The position numbers and the translations under genes are program-made. A stretch of 64,000 bases of DNA from Nostoc sp. PCC 7107. Lineage in GTDB: Bacteria; Cyanobacteriota; Cyanobacteriia; Cyanobacteriales; Nostocaceae. Below the pieces are notes generated by a model, which saw only the letters and a program-made list of their open reading frames with translations, searched no databases and was not told where the DNA came from. Location: positions 3,242,501 to 3,306,500 of the forward strand of contig NC_019676.1 of NCBI RefSeq assembly GCF_000316625.1, in the 5' to 3' direction. The number at the start of each line of letters is the position of its first letter. Position 1 is the stretch's first letter. Of the stretch, positions 27,327 through 37,059 are shown in pieces.

Positions 27327-29057
27327 TTAGTAGTGATTACCAACTTTGCGGTGATGAACTGCGGTGAGTGCATTAATATTGGCTACTCGTCCGGTTTTCA
27401 CGGTGCTATAAATCACCCAATGATCGCCACAATCCATACGGCTGGTGATTTCACATTCCATGTAAGCTAAAGCGTCAGCGAGAATGGGGCAACCATTCGC
27501 AGCAGGATAGGTTTTCACGCCAGCAAAGCGATCGCCACCTGGTGGAAAACGCTTAAGGAAGTGTTTCATGTAGCCTTGATAGTTTCCTTCTTCAAGGACA
27601 TTTAACACAAAGCGATCGCCTACGTGCATCAAGGATTCAATGGCGCGTTCTTTAGCCACAGCAATGGCTACGCCTAAAGGATTGGCGCTGGCTTGTGTCA
27701 CCCAAGACGCAAACATGGCGCTTTGAACTTCTTCTTTTTTGGCGGTGATGATGTATAAACCTGTGCTAATGCGTCCGAGAGCTTTTTCTAAATCTGTGTT
27801 GATGGACTTGATTTGTTTAATGGCGCGATCGCGGTTTAACCATAATCCAATATCTGTTCCGGCTTCATCACACAATTGTTCTGTAATTCTGGTGGGAGTT
27901 TCTTTAATTAAAATTGGTGGAAAAGCTTCAGTTAATCCAATTTCTTGAAACTTGTTGCGTAACGGATAAACTGGTTCATCTTCTCCCCCTCCCGACTCAA
28001 ATAAACCAACAGCTTGTTTATGATGAGCCGCCGCCAATATCGTGCTTAATGCTGTCTGGGCAACTATCGTCGATTGGGGAGCCATACCAATTACTAAACC
28101 AGCAGCTTGTGAGACTAATTCTCGAATTTCTTGAGGTTCAGTGTTATTTAAAGGTACTAATTCAACTACTACTCCAGTTCTCGTAATGCCATGTGCGATG
28201 TAACGCGCTATGTCTTCACTATAACCGTAATCTTCTGTGTAAAATAATGCTACAAATGACTCGGTTTTTGTTTGTTCTAAACTCCAAGTTTGATAGCGGG
28301 TTATCCATTCAGAAGTATTATGTTTTAGTAATGGCCCGTGACCTGTTGCTACTGTTAATATCTCTAATTTTTCAATGCGTTTTAAAGCTGCCAAAACTGA
28401 CCGTGCATTTGGCCCCATCAGACAGTCATAGTAATAATGAAAATCTTCTTCAATGATGGCTAAATTTTCATCGAATGTATGATCATCGCAGTAGTGCATC
28501 CCAAACACATCACAAGTGAAGAGAATGCCTGTTTTGTAGTCATAAGTAAAGATTGTGTCCGGCCAATGCAGGTTAGGAGCCGAGATAAACTCTAATTCAT
28601 GACCATTGCCTAAATCTAAGCGATCGCCATTTTTTACAATTATAGATTTAAATGGCTGGTGAACCATATTTTCCAAAAATTGGATTGCTACTTTCGCACC
28701 TACAACAGTAATATTCGGCGCTAATTGTAAGATATCTTTAACGAGTCCACTATGGTCTGGCTCTGTGTGACTAATAATCAAATAATCTATTTTTGTTGGC
28801 CCAATTAATCCTGTTAATAGTTCTAAGTACAATTGCTCAAATTTGCGGTGTGAAGTGTCAACTAAAGCAATCTTTTCACTTTGAATTAAGAAAGAATTAT
28901 ATGTTGTCCCATTGCGTAAACCAAACTCGATATCAAAACGCTCTCTATCCCAATCAAGGCAACGAATTGCGGTAGTTTGAGTGGCAATTTCAATAGTTTG
29001 GATAGTTAAACGTGATGGATGAGAAAAAATTGAAGTAGTTTCTGTGAGTGCGACCAT
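27327..29057 (-). CDS. flv4: Flavodiiron protein Flv4 (canonical diiron site)
   Basis: 576 aa, same three-domain layout as flv2. The diiron ligands are intact: H97, E99, D101, H102 in SHTEPDHSG, H164, D183 and H240, so this subunit can reduce O2 to water (family knowledge). Flavodoxin domain FYTEDYGYSEDIARYI at about 272-287; flavin-reductase domain from about 420. It is first in a minus-strand operon flv4 - PsiE-like - flv2, which in other cyanobacteria protects photosystem II under high light and low CO2. Flv3 versus Flv4 is decided mainly by the operon. Confidence 0.85.
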   Translation of the reverse strand: MVALTETTSIFSHPSRLTIQTIEIATQTTAIRCLDWDRERFDIEFGLRNGTTYNSFLIQSEKIALVDTSHRKFEQLYLELLTGLIGPTKIDYLIISHTEPDHSGLVKDILQLAPNITVVGAKVAIQFLENMVHQPFKSIIVKNGDRLDLGNGHELEFISAPNLHWPDTIFTYDYKTGILFTCDVFGMHYCDDHTFDENLAIIEEDFHYYYDCLMGPNARSVLAALKRIEKLEILTVATGHGPLLKHNTSEWITRYQTWSLEQTKTESFVALFYTEDYGYSEDIARYIAHGITRTGVVVELVPLNNTEPQEIRELVSQAAGLVIGMAPQSTIVAQTALSTILAAAHHKQAVGLFESGGGEDEPVYPLRNKFQEIGLTEAFPPILIKETPTRITEQLCDEAGTDIGLWLNRDRAIKQIKSINTDLEKALGRISTGLYIITAKKEEVQSAMFASWVTQASANPLGVAIAVAKERAIESLMHVGDRFVLNVLEEGNYQGYMKHFLKRFPPGGDRFAGVKTYPAANGCPILADALAYMECEITSRMDCGDHWVIYSTVKTGRVANINALTAVHHRKVGNHY

Positions 29058-29234
29058 TGAATTTCTCCATAAATAAATTCATCTGGAGTCAGCCTGCTTA
29101 CTCTTATATTGAACTGTTATTTTCATTTGGTAAAATGCCAATTTCTAAAGTTACTCATCAGGAAGTTTTATTTATGATGAAAATTGGTTTAGCATTGTAA
29201 TTAATCAATGTTTATCATTAGTTTTTTAATGATT

Positions 29235-29267
29235 AGATCTCCGACTTCTTGAAGAAGTCGGAGATCT
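29235..29267. repeat. Dispersed palindromic repeat, perfect copy
   Basis: 16-bp arms AGATCTCCGACTTCTT and complement around one base, 29 bp before the D-cysteine desulfhydrase-like gene and upstream of flv4. Same family as 13195 and 13447. Confidence 0.9.
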
Positions 29268-29295
29268 GAAGACCACTAGAATTGTCATAGTCTCC

Positions 29296-30228
29296 ATGTC
29301 CTCAATCTTTCTTCCTCCGCCTACCCAACAGATTCATTGCGACATCATCCAAAGTGCTGGTGTCGAACTATCGGTGCTGCGTCTCGACTTAATGCACCTG
29401 TGGGTGAATGGGAATAAGTGGTATAAGTTGAAATACAATCTTTTAGAGGCTAAGGAGAAGAATTTTTCAAAACTGCTTACATTTGGCGGTGCTTATTCTA
29501 ACCATATTTTTGCCACCGCAGCCGCAGGGAAATTATTTGGATTGCAGACAATTGGTATTATCCGTGGTGAGGAAAGATTACCACTGAATCCTACTTTAAG
29601 TTTTGCTGTACAACAGGGTATGCAGGTTGTATACTGCGATCGCACTACTTACCAACAACGCCACACTCCAGAATTATACGCACAGCTAAGAGAACGTTAC
29701 GGTGAAGTATTTATCATTCCTGAAGGGGGAAGTAATTTAAATGGTGTGCGCGGTTGTACAGAAATACTCCAAGAAACTGGAGACTTTGATGTTGTTTGCG
29801 TGGCTTGTGGTACAGGTACGACTTTTGCAGGTATTTTACTCTCACTCACTCACAAGCAGAGAGGAATCGCTTTTCCCATCCTTAAAAATGGCTCATTTCT
29901 GCAATCAGAAATTGACAGCTTATTACAGAGTTATCTTGCTTCTGGTTTACCAACACCAAATAACTCTGTGTGCGCGAGGGAATTAATCTGTGATTACCAC
30001 TTCGGTGGTTATGCCAAAATCAACGATGAACTACTCAATTTTCGCCAGCAATTTCATCAAACCCACGGTATACCTTTAGATTACGTCTACACCGCCAAGA
30101 TGTTTTATGGGGTGATGGATTTATTAGAACAAGGATTTTTCAGTAAAGGCGATCGCCTACTCCTGGTTCACACGGGTGGTTTACAAGGGAATTTAGCTAG
30201 AGATAAATCAGCCTTGAGGATTGAATAA
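29296..30228 (+). CDS. PLP-dependent D-cysteine desulfhydrase / ACC deaminase-like enzyme
   Basis: 310 aa of fold-type II PLP enzymes. The catalytic Lys motif NGNKWYKLKYNL is at about 39-50, followed by the cofactor-binding TFGGAYSNHIFATAAAG at 62-78; IPEGGSNLNGVRGC and VACGTGTTFAGIL (phosphate loop) follow. Family members deaminate D-cysteine or 1-aminocyclopropane-1-carboxylate; D-cysteine desulfhydrase is more usual in bacteria without ethylene ties. The two cannot be told apart here. A perfect palindromic repeat lies just upstream. Confidence 0.82.
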   Translation: MSSIFLPPPTQQIHCDIIQSAGVELSVLRLDLMHLWVNGNKWYKLKYNLLEAKEKNFSKLLTFGGAYSNHIFATAAAGKLFGLQTIGIIRGEERLPLNPTLSFAVQQGMQVVYCDRTTYQQRHTPELYAQLRERYGEVFIIPEGGSNLNGVRGCTEILQETGDFDVVCVACGTGTTFAGILLSLTHKQRGIAFPILKNGSFLQSEIDSLLQSYLASGLPTPNNSVCARELICDYHFGGYAKINDELLNFRQQFHQTHGIPLDYVYTAKMFYGVMDLLEQGFFSKGDRLLLVHTGGLQGNLARDKSALRIE

Positions 30229-30313
30229 AGTCTCCAAGATAAATAGAACCTGAATCTATATCAATTCAGGTAATCAATATGCTACTGACAGTTGAGAATG
30301 TAAGTCTTTTGAA

Positions 30314-30808
30314 CTATTTCACTTCCGTAATCTTCAAAGTATAAGGGTAATATTGACCTTCTTTGTATGAACCTACCCAAATTTGATAATTTCCTGGTAG
30401 CCATTCACCACTCATACCAGGATTTTTGCCCTCGAAATCGTCATTACACCATGTACCACCAGGCCCTTTGACAATCATAGTTACATCCTGGGGACTCTGC
30501 ACCTGTAATTTGAGATAATCAAATTTGCTTGTGAGTGCTAAGGTATGGTCTGGTGCCTCATCAACAAATCCATCACAAGGCCCAGTGAGTGTTTCTCTCC
30601 TACCAGCAATTTTACTCCCAGAGAATGAACCGCCACTCATTCCCCGAACAGTTAGAGGATCTGGGGAAAATGGATGGTTGACAGTCACATCTCCAAATAT
30701 CGCTGGCGCTTCTTGAGCATTAGTGATGGTATTAGTTGTTGATGTGACACAGAAAGCCAATATCGTCAAAGATAATCGTATCCCTCTATTTAAAGATGTT
30801 TTCGACAT
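30314..30808 (-). CDS. Secreted protein of unknown function
   Basis: 164 aa. A signal peptide with Arg-rich start and hydrophobic core (about 1-31, cleavage near TNAQEA) precedes a ~130-residue beta-rich domain: TVNHPFSPDPLTVRGMSGGS, DHTLALTSKFDYLKLQVQSPQDVTMIVKGPGG, GMSGEWLPGNYQIWVGSYKEGQYYPYTLKIT. The pattern resembles pre-peptidase C-terminal (PPC) modules that bind surfaces or substrates. A Cys pair (GPCDGF, TWCNDD) may be disulphide-bonded. No catalytic motif seen. Confidence 0.75.
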   Translation of the reverse strand: MSKTSLNRGIRLSLTILAFCVTSTTNTITNAQEAPAIFGDVTVNHPFSPDPLTVRGMSGGSFSGSKIAGRRETLTGPCDGFVDEAPDHTLALTSKFDYLKLQVQSPQDVTMIVKGPGGTWCNDDFEGKNPGMSGEWLPGNYQIWVGSYKEGQYYPYTLKITEVK

Positions 30809-30978
30809 TGCGATTACATAAGTTTCTCAGTGCTTTGAAAGACATGAATTTTACACACTAAGTTCCCAATATAAGAGGATGTCAATCTAGCGATTCTCAT
30901 TTCATGGCAATACAGTCGGAAATCCGCCCCGCGTTTACGTCAGCAAATGCAGGGTGGGTTCGTCGAATTCACATTAAT

Positions 30979-33900
30979 TTACAACCCATTACCAATCAAA
31001 ATAAAAGCTGACCAATAATAAGGATGGTTAAATTCACTATTATTTCCCGTTATTAAAGCAATTTGCGCTTTTTGTAAAGCCTCAGCTTTGGTAATTTTCC
31101 CAGATTTTAATGCTGTATAAAACTCATTCATTAAAGCTTGTGTACCACCATCAGAAACAGCCCACAATGAAGCAATTGTGGCTTTAGCGCCAGCTAGTTG
31201 CATTTGATATCCTAAACCTAATATCTCTTGGCCATTTGCTGATTTTTCTCCTAAGCCAGTCTGACAAGCACTCAAAACTACTAAATCTACATTTGATAAA
31301 GACCAATTTTCAATGTCTCGCAAAGTCGCGTGTTCGCCATCACCAAACACAATAAATGAATCTTCTGGAGAACCATTTACAAGTTTACCATGAGTTGCTA
31401 AATGCACGATTTTATAATCATTCATTTGGGGAATGGTCGCTTGAGGATTGAAATCTTTATCTAAGACAACTTTGCTTCCTGGCAGAATTTTTGCTAGGTT
31501 TTCTACTTCTACTTTGGCAAACTCTAAACCACTAAACATCTCTTGGCGTTGACCAACTGCTACTGTATATTCGCCTTTTGTGAAAGCCGCAGCTAAAGCA
31601 TTGACAGAGGTTTGAGGTTGATTAACTAATTTTGTTAAACTGGCGGCGGTAATATTATTAATAACAAAGCGTTGAACTAACCAATTTTGTCCATCATATA
31701 ACGCTGCTAAAGGTACATATCTCAGTTTGCCATCTGGGGCATAAATTATAGATTTGGCATCGGCTTGTTTTAAGTCATTTTCGATAGGTTTAATTAGCCA
31801 GTTATATAATTTATTTGCTGGCGCTTTACTATTTTTATAAGGAACAAGTACTGCTTCCCGGAATTCATTAATTGTCTGATTTAGTTCTGCGGCTTTTACT
31901 GGTACAGTGCGGTGAATTGGCGGCGCATCAGCGGAGACAATGACTAATTCTAATCTGTCATCTAAAACTAAAGGATATAGTAATACCGCTTTTTGATTTA
32001 ACTGGCGTAAATTGTCTCTTAAAGAATTGAGTTGACGTAAGTTTAAATTTTCCTGTCCTGATGTGGCGGATAATTGTTGTACTAACGCCACAACAGAGGG
32101 ACTTTTAATAAATTTGTTAAACTCAGCATTAGTAGTTTGTTCTAGTTTCACTAATTCAGCGATGCGTTTTGCTTGAGTTGCGTTACGAGTTTGAGGGGGA
32201 ATTTTTCGCAGGGTGGTGAGTTCTTTGCCAAGTGCGATCGCTTTATCTTGAATAACGCTATACTTTTGAGATATTTGCTCTTCTTGAGGTTTTAACGGTA
32301 ATTTTTCTGGTATGACTGCTACTGTTGCCGAACTTCCCCGCTGAGGATTTCTATTTGTAACTTTTGGCGTGCTGGTAGTGCGATTTCCCATAAAATCACT
32401 AACTTCCTGAATTTTGAGTAAATCTAAAACTTGTTGCGCTTCTGCGGGACGATTTTGTTGCAATAATAAATCAGCGAGGCGGCGATATCTTTCGGAGACA
32501 GTTTCGGTGTAAGATTTTTGGATATCGATAGGTACAACTCGCAAACTTTGCCGAATTGTTTCTGTTAAATTGACTGATTGTTTGTAAAATGTGATCGCTA
32601 GTGGTGTTTGATTCTTTGCAGCTAGTACATCCCCTAGAAATTTCAGCGTTGCTGCTTCACTGACTTTATCTTCCACTTCTCGATGAATAGTAACCGCTTG
32701 CTGATACAGTCCCAAAGCTTGATCATATTGATTTTGCTTTTGATACAGTTGCCCTAGGTTACTAATTGTTACGCCTTCACCAGTGCGATCGCCAACTTCT
32801 CGATAATTAGCTAAGGCTTGTTGATTAAACTCTAAAGCTTGGTTGTAGTTACCTAAATTTTGGTAAACACGCCCAATATTATTCAGTGCAACTGCAATGC
32901 CCAGTTTATAGTTATTTTGTTTGTATATATCTAAAGCTTGTTGATATAACTTGAGTGCTTCGTCATACTTACCCAAACTCAAGTAAATCTGTCCAATATT
33001 ATTTAAGTTTAATGCTGCGCCTTGAAATTGAAACGAGTCTTTCCCAAACGCATCACCCACATTAGCGCGGTTGGTAACTTGTTGCAAAGCTTGGGCATTT
33101 TGACCGAGAGCATTATATAGTAACTTTATTGCTTGCTCGTCTGTACTTTTATACTCCCCAGTGCCAAGTCTTCTATAAATATTTGTAGATTTTTCGGCAA
33201 ATTCCAGAGACTTTTGGTATTGCCCTAAGCTAAAATATGCACCGGAAATATTATTGAAAATTGCCGCTTGTGTACCATAAAATGTCGAACAGCATTCTTG
33301 TAAATCTTTTAATCCTTGCTGATATGAATTAAGTGCCTGAGCATAGTTACCCAAATTGAGGTAAACTACACCAATGTTGTTTAAAGTTTGGGCTGCACCA
33401 CTGTTATCACCCTTAGCTTTTTGAATAGTCAAACTTTGTTGATAAAAATCCAGAGATTCAGAATATTTACCTGTACGGAAGTAAACTGAGCCAATATCTG
33501 CTAATAAAATAGCTTCGCTAGTAGCATAACTATAACCTTGAGGATTAGCTGCTTTTAATTCTTTTAAAACTGTTAAAGCTGGTTGATAAAAATCGATTGC
33601 TTTTTGATATTCCCCTAAATTTACATATACTTCTCCAATATAAGATAAAGGTATCCATTCATTTTCTTTGTCGCGGATTTTGCGGCGAATATCTAAGCCT
33701 GAATGAAAAAATTCCAGTGCTTTTGCATACTCTCCTTTGCGGAGGTTAACGTAACCAATATTTACTAAGCTGTTGGCTTCTCCCGCTTTTGCGCCATATT
33801 GTTTAAATATTGCTAAGGACTGCTGAAAGAATTCTAACCCGGCTTGTAAATCAGCTAAACCAACTAAATTTTTATAAACTAGCCCTTCACCTTGGTTATT

Positions 33901-34044
33901 TAACATAATCGCTTCGGTGACGCGTTCTTCTGGCGTTGGAGTTGGTGCTTGAGCAAAGCTTTGTTGTGAATGATACAATACCAAAGTTGGAGATGTAAAA
34001 GTGAGCAAGATAGTTGCAAATATTTGAGAAAATTGCATAAGCAC
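30979..34044 (-). CDS. TPR-repeat CHAT-domain protein, secreted or membrane-associated
   Basis: 1021 aa. A signal peptide or anchor (about 1-32, LYHSQQSFAQAPTP) is followed by about ten TPR units of kinesin-light-chain type (NNIGVVYLNLGNYAQAL-like, residues 70-500), a helical linker, then a C-terminal CHAT caspase-like domain (about 750-1021). The catalytic dyad is visible as HLATHGK and VVLSACQTGLGE. CHAT proteins are cysteine peptidases or peptidase-like sensors; cyanobacterial ones often pair with TPRs and act in cell death, stress or defence. The target is unknown. Confidence 0.88.
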   Translation of the reverse strand: MLMQFSQIFATILLTFTSPTLVLYHSQQSFAQAPTPTPEERVTEAIMLNNQGEGLVYKNLVGLADLQAGLEFFQQSLAIFKQYGAKAGEANSLVNIGYVNLRKGEYAKALEFFHSGLDIRRKIRDKENEWIPLSYIGEVYVNLGEYQKAIDFYQPALTVLKELKAANPQGYSYATSEAILLADIGSVYFRTGKYSESLDFYQQSLTIQKAKGDNSGAAQTLNNIGVVYLNLGNYAQALNSYQQGLKDLQECCSTFYGTQAAIFNNISGAYFSLGQYQKSLEFAEKSTNIYRRLGTGEYKSTDEQAIKLLYNALGQNAQALQQVTNRANVGDAFGKDSFQFQGAALNLNNIGQIYLSLGKYDEALKLYQQALDIYKQNNYKLGIAVALNNIGRVYQNLGNYNQALEFNQQALANYREVGDRTGEGVTISNLGQLYQKQNQYDQALGLYQQAVTIHREVEDKVSEAATLKFLGDVLAAKNQTPLAITFYKQSVNLTETIRQSLRVVPIDIQKSYTETVSERYRRLADLLLQQNRPAEAQQVLDLLKIQEVSDFMGNRTTSTPKVTNRNPQRGSSATVAVIPEKLPLKPQEEQISQKYSVIQDKAIALGKELTTLRKIPPQTRNATQAKRIAELVKLEQTTNAEFNKFIKSPSVVALVQQLSATSGQENLNLRQLNSLRDNLRQLNQKAVLLYPLVLDDRLELVIVSADAPPIHRTVPVKAAELNQTINEFREAVLVPYKNSKAPANKLYNWLIKPIENDLKQADAKSIIYAPDGKLRYVPLAALYDGQNWLVQRFVINNITAASLTKLVNQPQTSVNALAAAFTKGEYTVAVGQRQEMFSGLEFAKVEVENLAKILPGSKVVLDKDFNPQATIPQMNDYKIVHLATHGKLVNGSPEDSFIVFGDGEHATLRDIENWSLSNVDLVVLSACQTGLGEKSANGQEILGLGYQMQLAGAKATIASLWAVSDGGTQALMNEFYTALKSGKITKAEALQKAQIALITGNNSEFNHPYYWSAFILIGNGL

Positions 34045-34596
34045 AAGTTTTTATTCAGTTAAATAGTTATAGTTTATTGTTCCCATAACCATAACTAAAG
34101 TTATAATTAAAAGCTTAACTTTTGATAAAGCTAATTTTTTTTAAAATGAGCGATCGCTCCAAAAAACAATGGTATAATTGCGTTAATTTTATGATACTTC
34201 TTTGCAATACTTAACTTGCTTCTAATGAATAAAAGTTAATATAGATTAAAAATAATAAATAACATCATATTTTATAAAGTTAACTAAGCTAGATTAAGAG
34301 TAAGCTTAATTATTGAAGCCTAGTTAAAAGTCTAAGCAATAGCTACAAATTAAGCTAAATCTTACTAGTGTATCTCATATATTTAGTGAAAAAATGCTAG
34401 TAATTTAAATTTGATTTGCACTAACTGACTTAGCACAGAAACTTAGGCAGACATAATTAATATTCCGGCAAAAACTTTAGTAGTTTTTGATTTTGGAATT
34501 CTGCGTAACAAAGCTAGGATATTGAGCAAGAAGTTGATAAATCAACTTAGCCAATTACTAAGAGCAAACAGCAACATTTACAAGTAAGAACTAACA
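34045..34596. other. AT-rich non-coding region between divergent genes
   Basis: About 550 bp holding the promoters of the CHAT and UspA genes. Very AT-rich, with repeated TAAGCT-type words. No gene seen. Confidence 0.5.
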
Positions 34597-35448
34597 ATGA
34601 TAGAAAAAATTTTGTTAGCAGTTTCGGGCTTAGGTCATGCAGAAGAAATGCTCAAAACCTTAAAGGAAATACCATCCATTCAACGTGCCAAAGTTAATGT
34701 TCTGCACGTAGTTCCTCCCCAAAGCACTGCATCTGCAATGACAGATAAATGGGAAGAAGGTGGTAAAATTCTTGCCAACGCCATTCAATCTTTGAATTTA
34801 GATCCCAGCCAAGTTTCTTCAATTTTACGGCAAGGCGATCCTAAAGATGTAGTTTGTCAAGTAGCTGATGAAGTTGATGCTGACTTAATCATCATGGGTT
34901 CACGCGGACTCAAGCGTTTGCAGTCAATTTTGTCAAACTCTGTCAGTCAGTATGTTTTTCAATTGTCTTCCCGCCCGATGTTGCTGGTTAAAGATGATAT
35001 TTATGTCAAAAGAATTAAGCGCATCATGGTGGCGTTAGATAACTCTGATGCAGCAAAACACTGTTTAAATTTAGCTTTATTCTTGCTACGAGATATTCAA
35101 GGTAGCCAGTTAATTTTGACTCACGTTAATACTGACCTACGCGGTAAAGCATCAGAAGTCACTGAAATTATTCCCGATAAAAATCCAATTTTTGGTGCAG
35201 CGTATGCTGAAGCCCAAAAGTATGGAATACAAACTCGCTGCTATAGCAGCAGTGGTAAACCCGGTGAAGAAATTTGCCGCTTGGCGGAAGAATTGCAGGT
35301 AGACTTACTGTTACTTGGTTCTCCAGATCGTCGTCCATCGGTAGCTAAGAATTTTGTGGATATAGACCGACTTATTGGTGCTTCTTTGTCTGATTACGTG
35401 CGAGTCAACGCTACTTGTCCAGTATTATTGGCGCGAACCACTGCGTAA
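34597..35448 (+). CDS. Tandem universal stress protein (UspA)
   Basis: 283 aa made of two USP domains (about 1-135 and 142-283). The first has the ATP-binding signature MGSRGLKRLQSILSNSVSQ (G-x2-G-x9-G/S type) near 106-124; the second, LGSPDRRPSV, has an atypical loop and may not bind ATP. USPs act as stress-response ATP or cAMP binding proteins in the cytoplasm. The substrate is unknown. A bidirectional terminator lies about 125 bp downstream. Confidence 0.88.
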   Translation: MIEKILLAVSGLGHAEEMLKTLKEIPSIQRAKVNVLHVVPPQSTASAMTDKWEEGGKILANAIQSLNLDPSQVSSILRQGDPKDVVCQVADEVDADLIIMGSRGLKRLQSILSNSVSQYVFQLSSRPMLLVKDDIYVKRIKRIMVALDNSDAAKHCLNLALFLLRDIQGSQLILTHVNTDLRGKASEVTEIIPDKNPIFGAAYAEAQKYGIQTRCYSSSGKPGEEICRLAEELQVDLLLLGSPDRRPSVAKNFVDIDRLIGASLSDYVRVNATCPVLLARTTA

Positions 35449-35520
35449 ACCTGGATTTCTCTCCAATTCCTGCAACCTCAGTCCAGAGTATGTAGGGGCG
35501 GGGCTTGTACCAAAGAAATA

Positions 35521-35548
35521 ATCCAAAATCCAAAATCTAAAATCTAAA
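35521..35548. repeat. Heptameric tandem repeat (STRR)
   Basis: Four 7-bp units: ATCCAAA twice, then ATCTAAA twice. A different unit from the ACTCAGC repeats. Confidence 0.75.
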
Positions 35549-35571
35549 ATTGGCACGGTCAATGATCAATA

Positions 35572-35603
35572 AAAACCCCTGCACCAGTGGCGTAGGGGTT
35601 TTT
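35572..35603. terminator. Bidirectional Rho-independent terminator
   Basis: Stem AAAACCCCT / AGGGGTTTT with T runs on both strands. On the minus strand it follows psbM by 19 bp; on the plus strand it ends the UspA transcript. Confidence 0.85.
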
Positions 35604-35621
35604 TATATTATGCACAAACTA

Positions 35622-35738
35622 TTAACTATCTTTTTTACCTTCGCGGCTGGCTGTTTGGATGTACAGAATTAATAAAAACACAGAGGGAACTAATACGAAC
35701 AGAATGCTCGCTACGAACCCTAAGTCATTAACTTGCAT
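35622..35738 (-). CDS. psbM: Photosystem II reaction centre protein M
   Basis: 38 aa, beginning [17 protein letters not shown] and ending with a short polar tail rich in Lys/Ser. A single transmembrane helix (about 5-28). PsbM sits at the photosystem II dimer interface in the thylakoid and affects electron transfer at QB. The sequence matches the conserved family nearly word for word. GAGAGGC lies upstream of the ATG as a ribosome binding site. It is too short to be called by most ORF cut-offs. Confidence 0.97.
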   Translation of the reverse strand: MQVNDLGFVASILFVLVPSVFLLILYIQTASREGKKDS

Positions 35739-35861
35739 GGCAAAAAAGCCTCTCTATAATTTCCAGTCAACAACTTTAGAATAGCATCATCGATGCCCGT
35801 GTTAGCCTTATTTTTTTTACTTCTTATGTCGCCAATGCTGCTTGCGTCTAAGCCTCAAGAT

Positions 35862-36158
35862 TTAAGGTTTTGTCACCACACTAACAGGGCCGTGTACTAC
35901 AGTTTGACAGGCGAGGCGGTAATTTTCTGGTTTTTTCTTAAATTTGCGGTTTTCTACCTCTGTACGCGGGGAAAGATTTTCTAAACCTTCCACTATCTCA
36001 ACAACGCACGTACCACACTGACCATAGCCACCGCAATTGGTCATTTTGCCAAATAGTGTATACAAATCAATCCCATTCTCCACCGCTTTAAGCCGCAAGT
36101 TAGCACCATTTGCTGCTATGACTTCTTTATCCTCTTTAACAAATTTGATATTACCCAT
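35862..36158 (-). CDS. [2Fe-2S] ferredoxin
   Basis: 98 aa. The cluster ligands are C42, C48 and C51 ([10 protein letters not shown], a C-x5-C-x2-C pattern) with C84 in RLACQT. The pattern differs from the plant-type photosynthetic ferredoxin PetF (C-x4-C-x2-C), so this is likely an accessory electron carrier. The partner enzyme is unknown. It stands between psbM and psbK, all on the minus strand. Confidence 0.88.
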   Translation of the reverse strand: MGNIKFVKEDKEVIAANGANLRLKAVENGIDLYTLFGKMTNCGGYGQCGTCVVEIVEGLENLSPRTEVENRKFKKKPENYRLACQTVVHGPVSVVTKP

Positions 36159-36301
36159 AGCTAGTTAATTCCTCGTTGACTGTACAACATTCGGCTGAAA
36201 AGGCTAAGTTTTAATCAGGCTGTATCAACTATATTACTTAACTTCTAGTTACTTGTTACAAATAATTAAGAAATATCAAGTTTTTTCAAGAATATATTGT
36301 C

Positions 36302-36335
36302 AAAAAAATAGGACAGGTGCAACACCTGTCCTATT
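36302..36335 (-). terminator. psbK terminator
   Basis: Perfect 13-bp stem AATAGGACAGGTG / CACCTGTCCTATT, 3-base loop and a run of seven T on the minus strand. It begins 20 bp after the psbK stop. Confidence 0.93.
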
Positions 36336-36354
36336 GATTAAAAATTTACTTAAC

Positions 36355-36492
36355 TTACCTAAATCCGACTGCTGCTTGCCACACGAAAGCAAGTAACAAG
36401 AAGAAAACAGGAATTACTGGAAGAACGTCTACCAGAGGATCGAAAATTTGGTACGCTTCAGGCAATTTGGCTAATAACAGTGCTGCTTCCAT
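36355..36492 (-). CDS. psbK: Photosystem II reaction centre protein K
   Basis: 45 aa. It begins [20 protein letters not shown], the processed leader before the mature PsbK, and has one transmembrane helix ([14 protein letters not shown]) and the conserved C-terminal AAVGFR. PsbK is an integral thylakoid subunit near CP43. The identification rests on near-identity to the family. A strong terminator follows. Confidence 0.97.
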
Positions 36493-36623
36493 GTTCGTTT
36501 TTATCCACTCTATCCAACACAGCTTTCATAATTGAGATGTATCTTAACATGGTTTAGCCACTGAGAATTAGTTATTATTACCTCTGGCTCAGAGTGTTGA
36601 GTTTGGAATCAGACATTCTTCTT

Positions 36624-36650
36624 CTGCTCTCCTGCTCCCCTGCTCCCCTG
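36624..36650. repeat. Octameric tandem repeat
   Basis: Three units CTGCTCTC, CTGCTCCC, CTGCTCCC plus CTG, in the region between psbK and the phage-holin-like gene. Confidence 0.7.
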
Positions 36651-36687
36651 CGGCCTGAAGATACTAAATAAGGTGTATGAAAGTTAA

Positions 36688-37059
36688 TCAGACACCTAAT
36701 AACTTGTAGATTAAGCTGTTGATGAAAGTCAAAGTCAACGCACCTAACACAGCGCTCCAGATACCAAAGCGTAACCGAAAGCCTTCGACTAACCAAGCAG
36801 CAATACTAAAACAAACAACGGCAATCATAAAGGTAAAGATGCCGGATAATAAATCAAAAGTAAGAAAATTTGGTACTGCAAAGATCAGGCGTAAAATTGG
36901 TCTGATGATCGCCGTAACAATACCGAGAACTGCTGCCGAAATAAAGGCTTTTTTTGGTGAGTCAACTTCAACTCCTAGGGGGAGTTTACTAATAATCAGC
37001 AAGCTGATAGATGTTACGACCCAAACAATTAAAAGCGTCACAATTGCATTCATTGCCAC
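36688..37059 (-). CDS. Phage holin family / PF04020-like small membrane protein
   Basis: 123 aa with four hydrophobic segments (about 4-25, 37-60, 67-92, 97-118). It fits the PF04020 family (phage_holin_4_2-like), common in cyanobacterial chromosomes. Despite the family name no lytic role is shown. The short charged loop PLGVEVDSPKK lies between helices 1 and 2. No neighbour explains it. Confidence 0.8.
   Translation of the reverse strand: MAMNAIVTLLIVWVVTSISLLIISKLPLGVEVDSPKKAFISAAVLGIVTAIIRPILRLIFAVPNFLTFDLLSGIFTFMIAVVCFSIAAWLVEGFRLRFGIWSAVLGALTLTFINSLIYKLLGV

Noticed and set aside
35793-35984. 63-aa plus-strand hydrophobic frame
   Set aside because: Overlaps the ferredoxin gene antisense; AT-rich hydrophobicity explains it.
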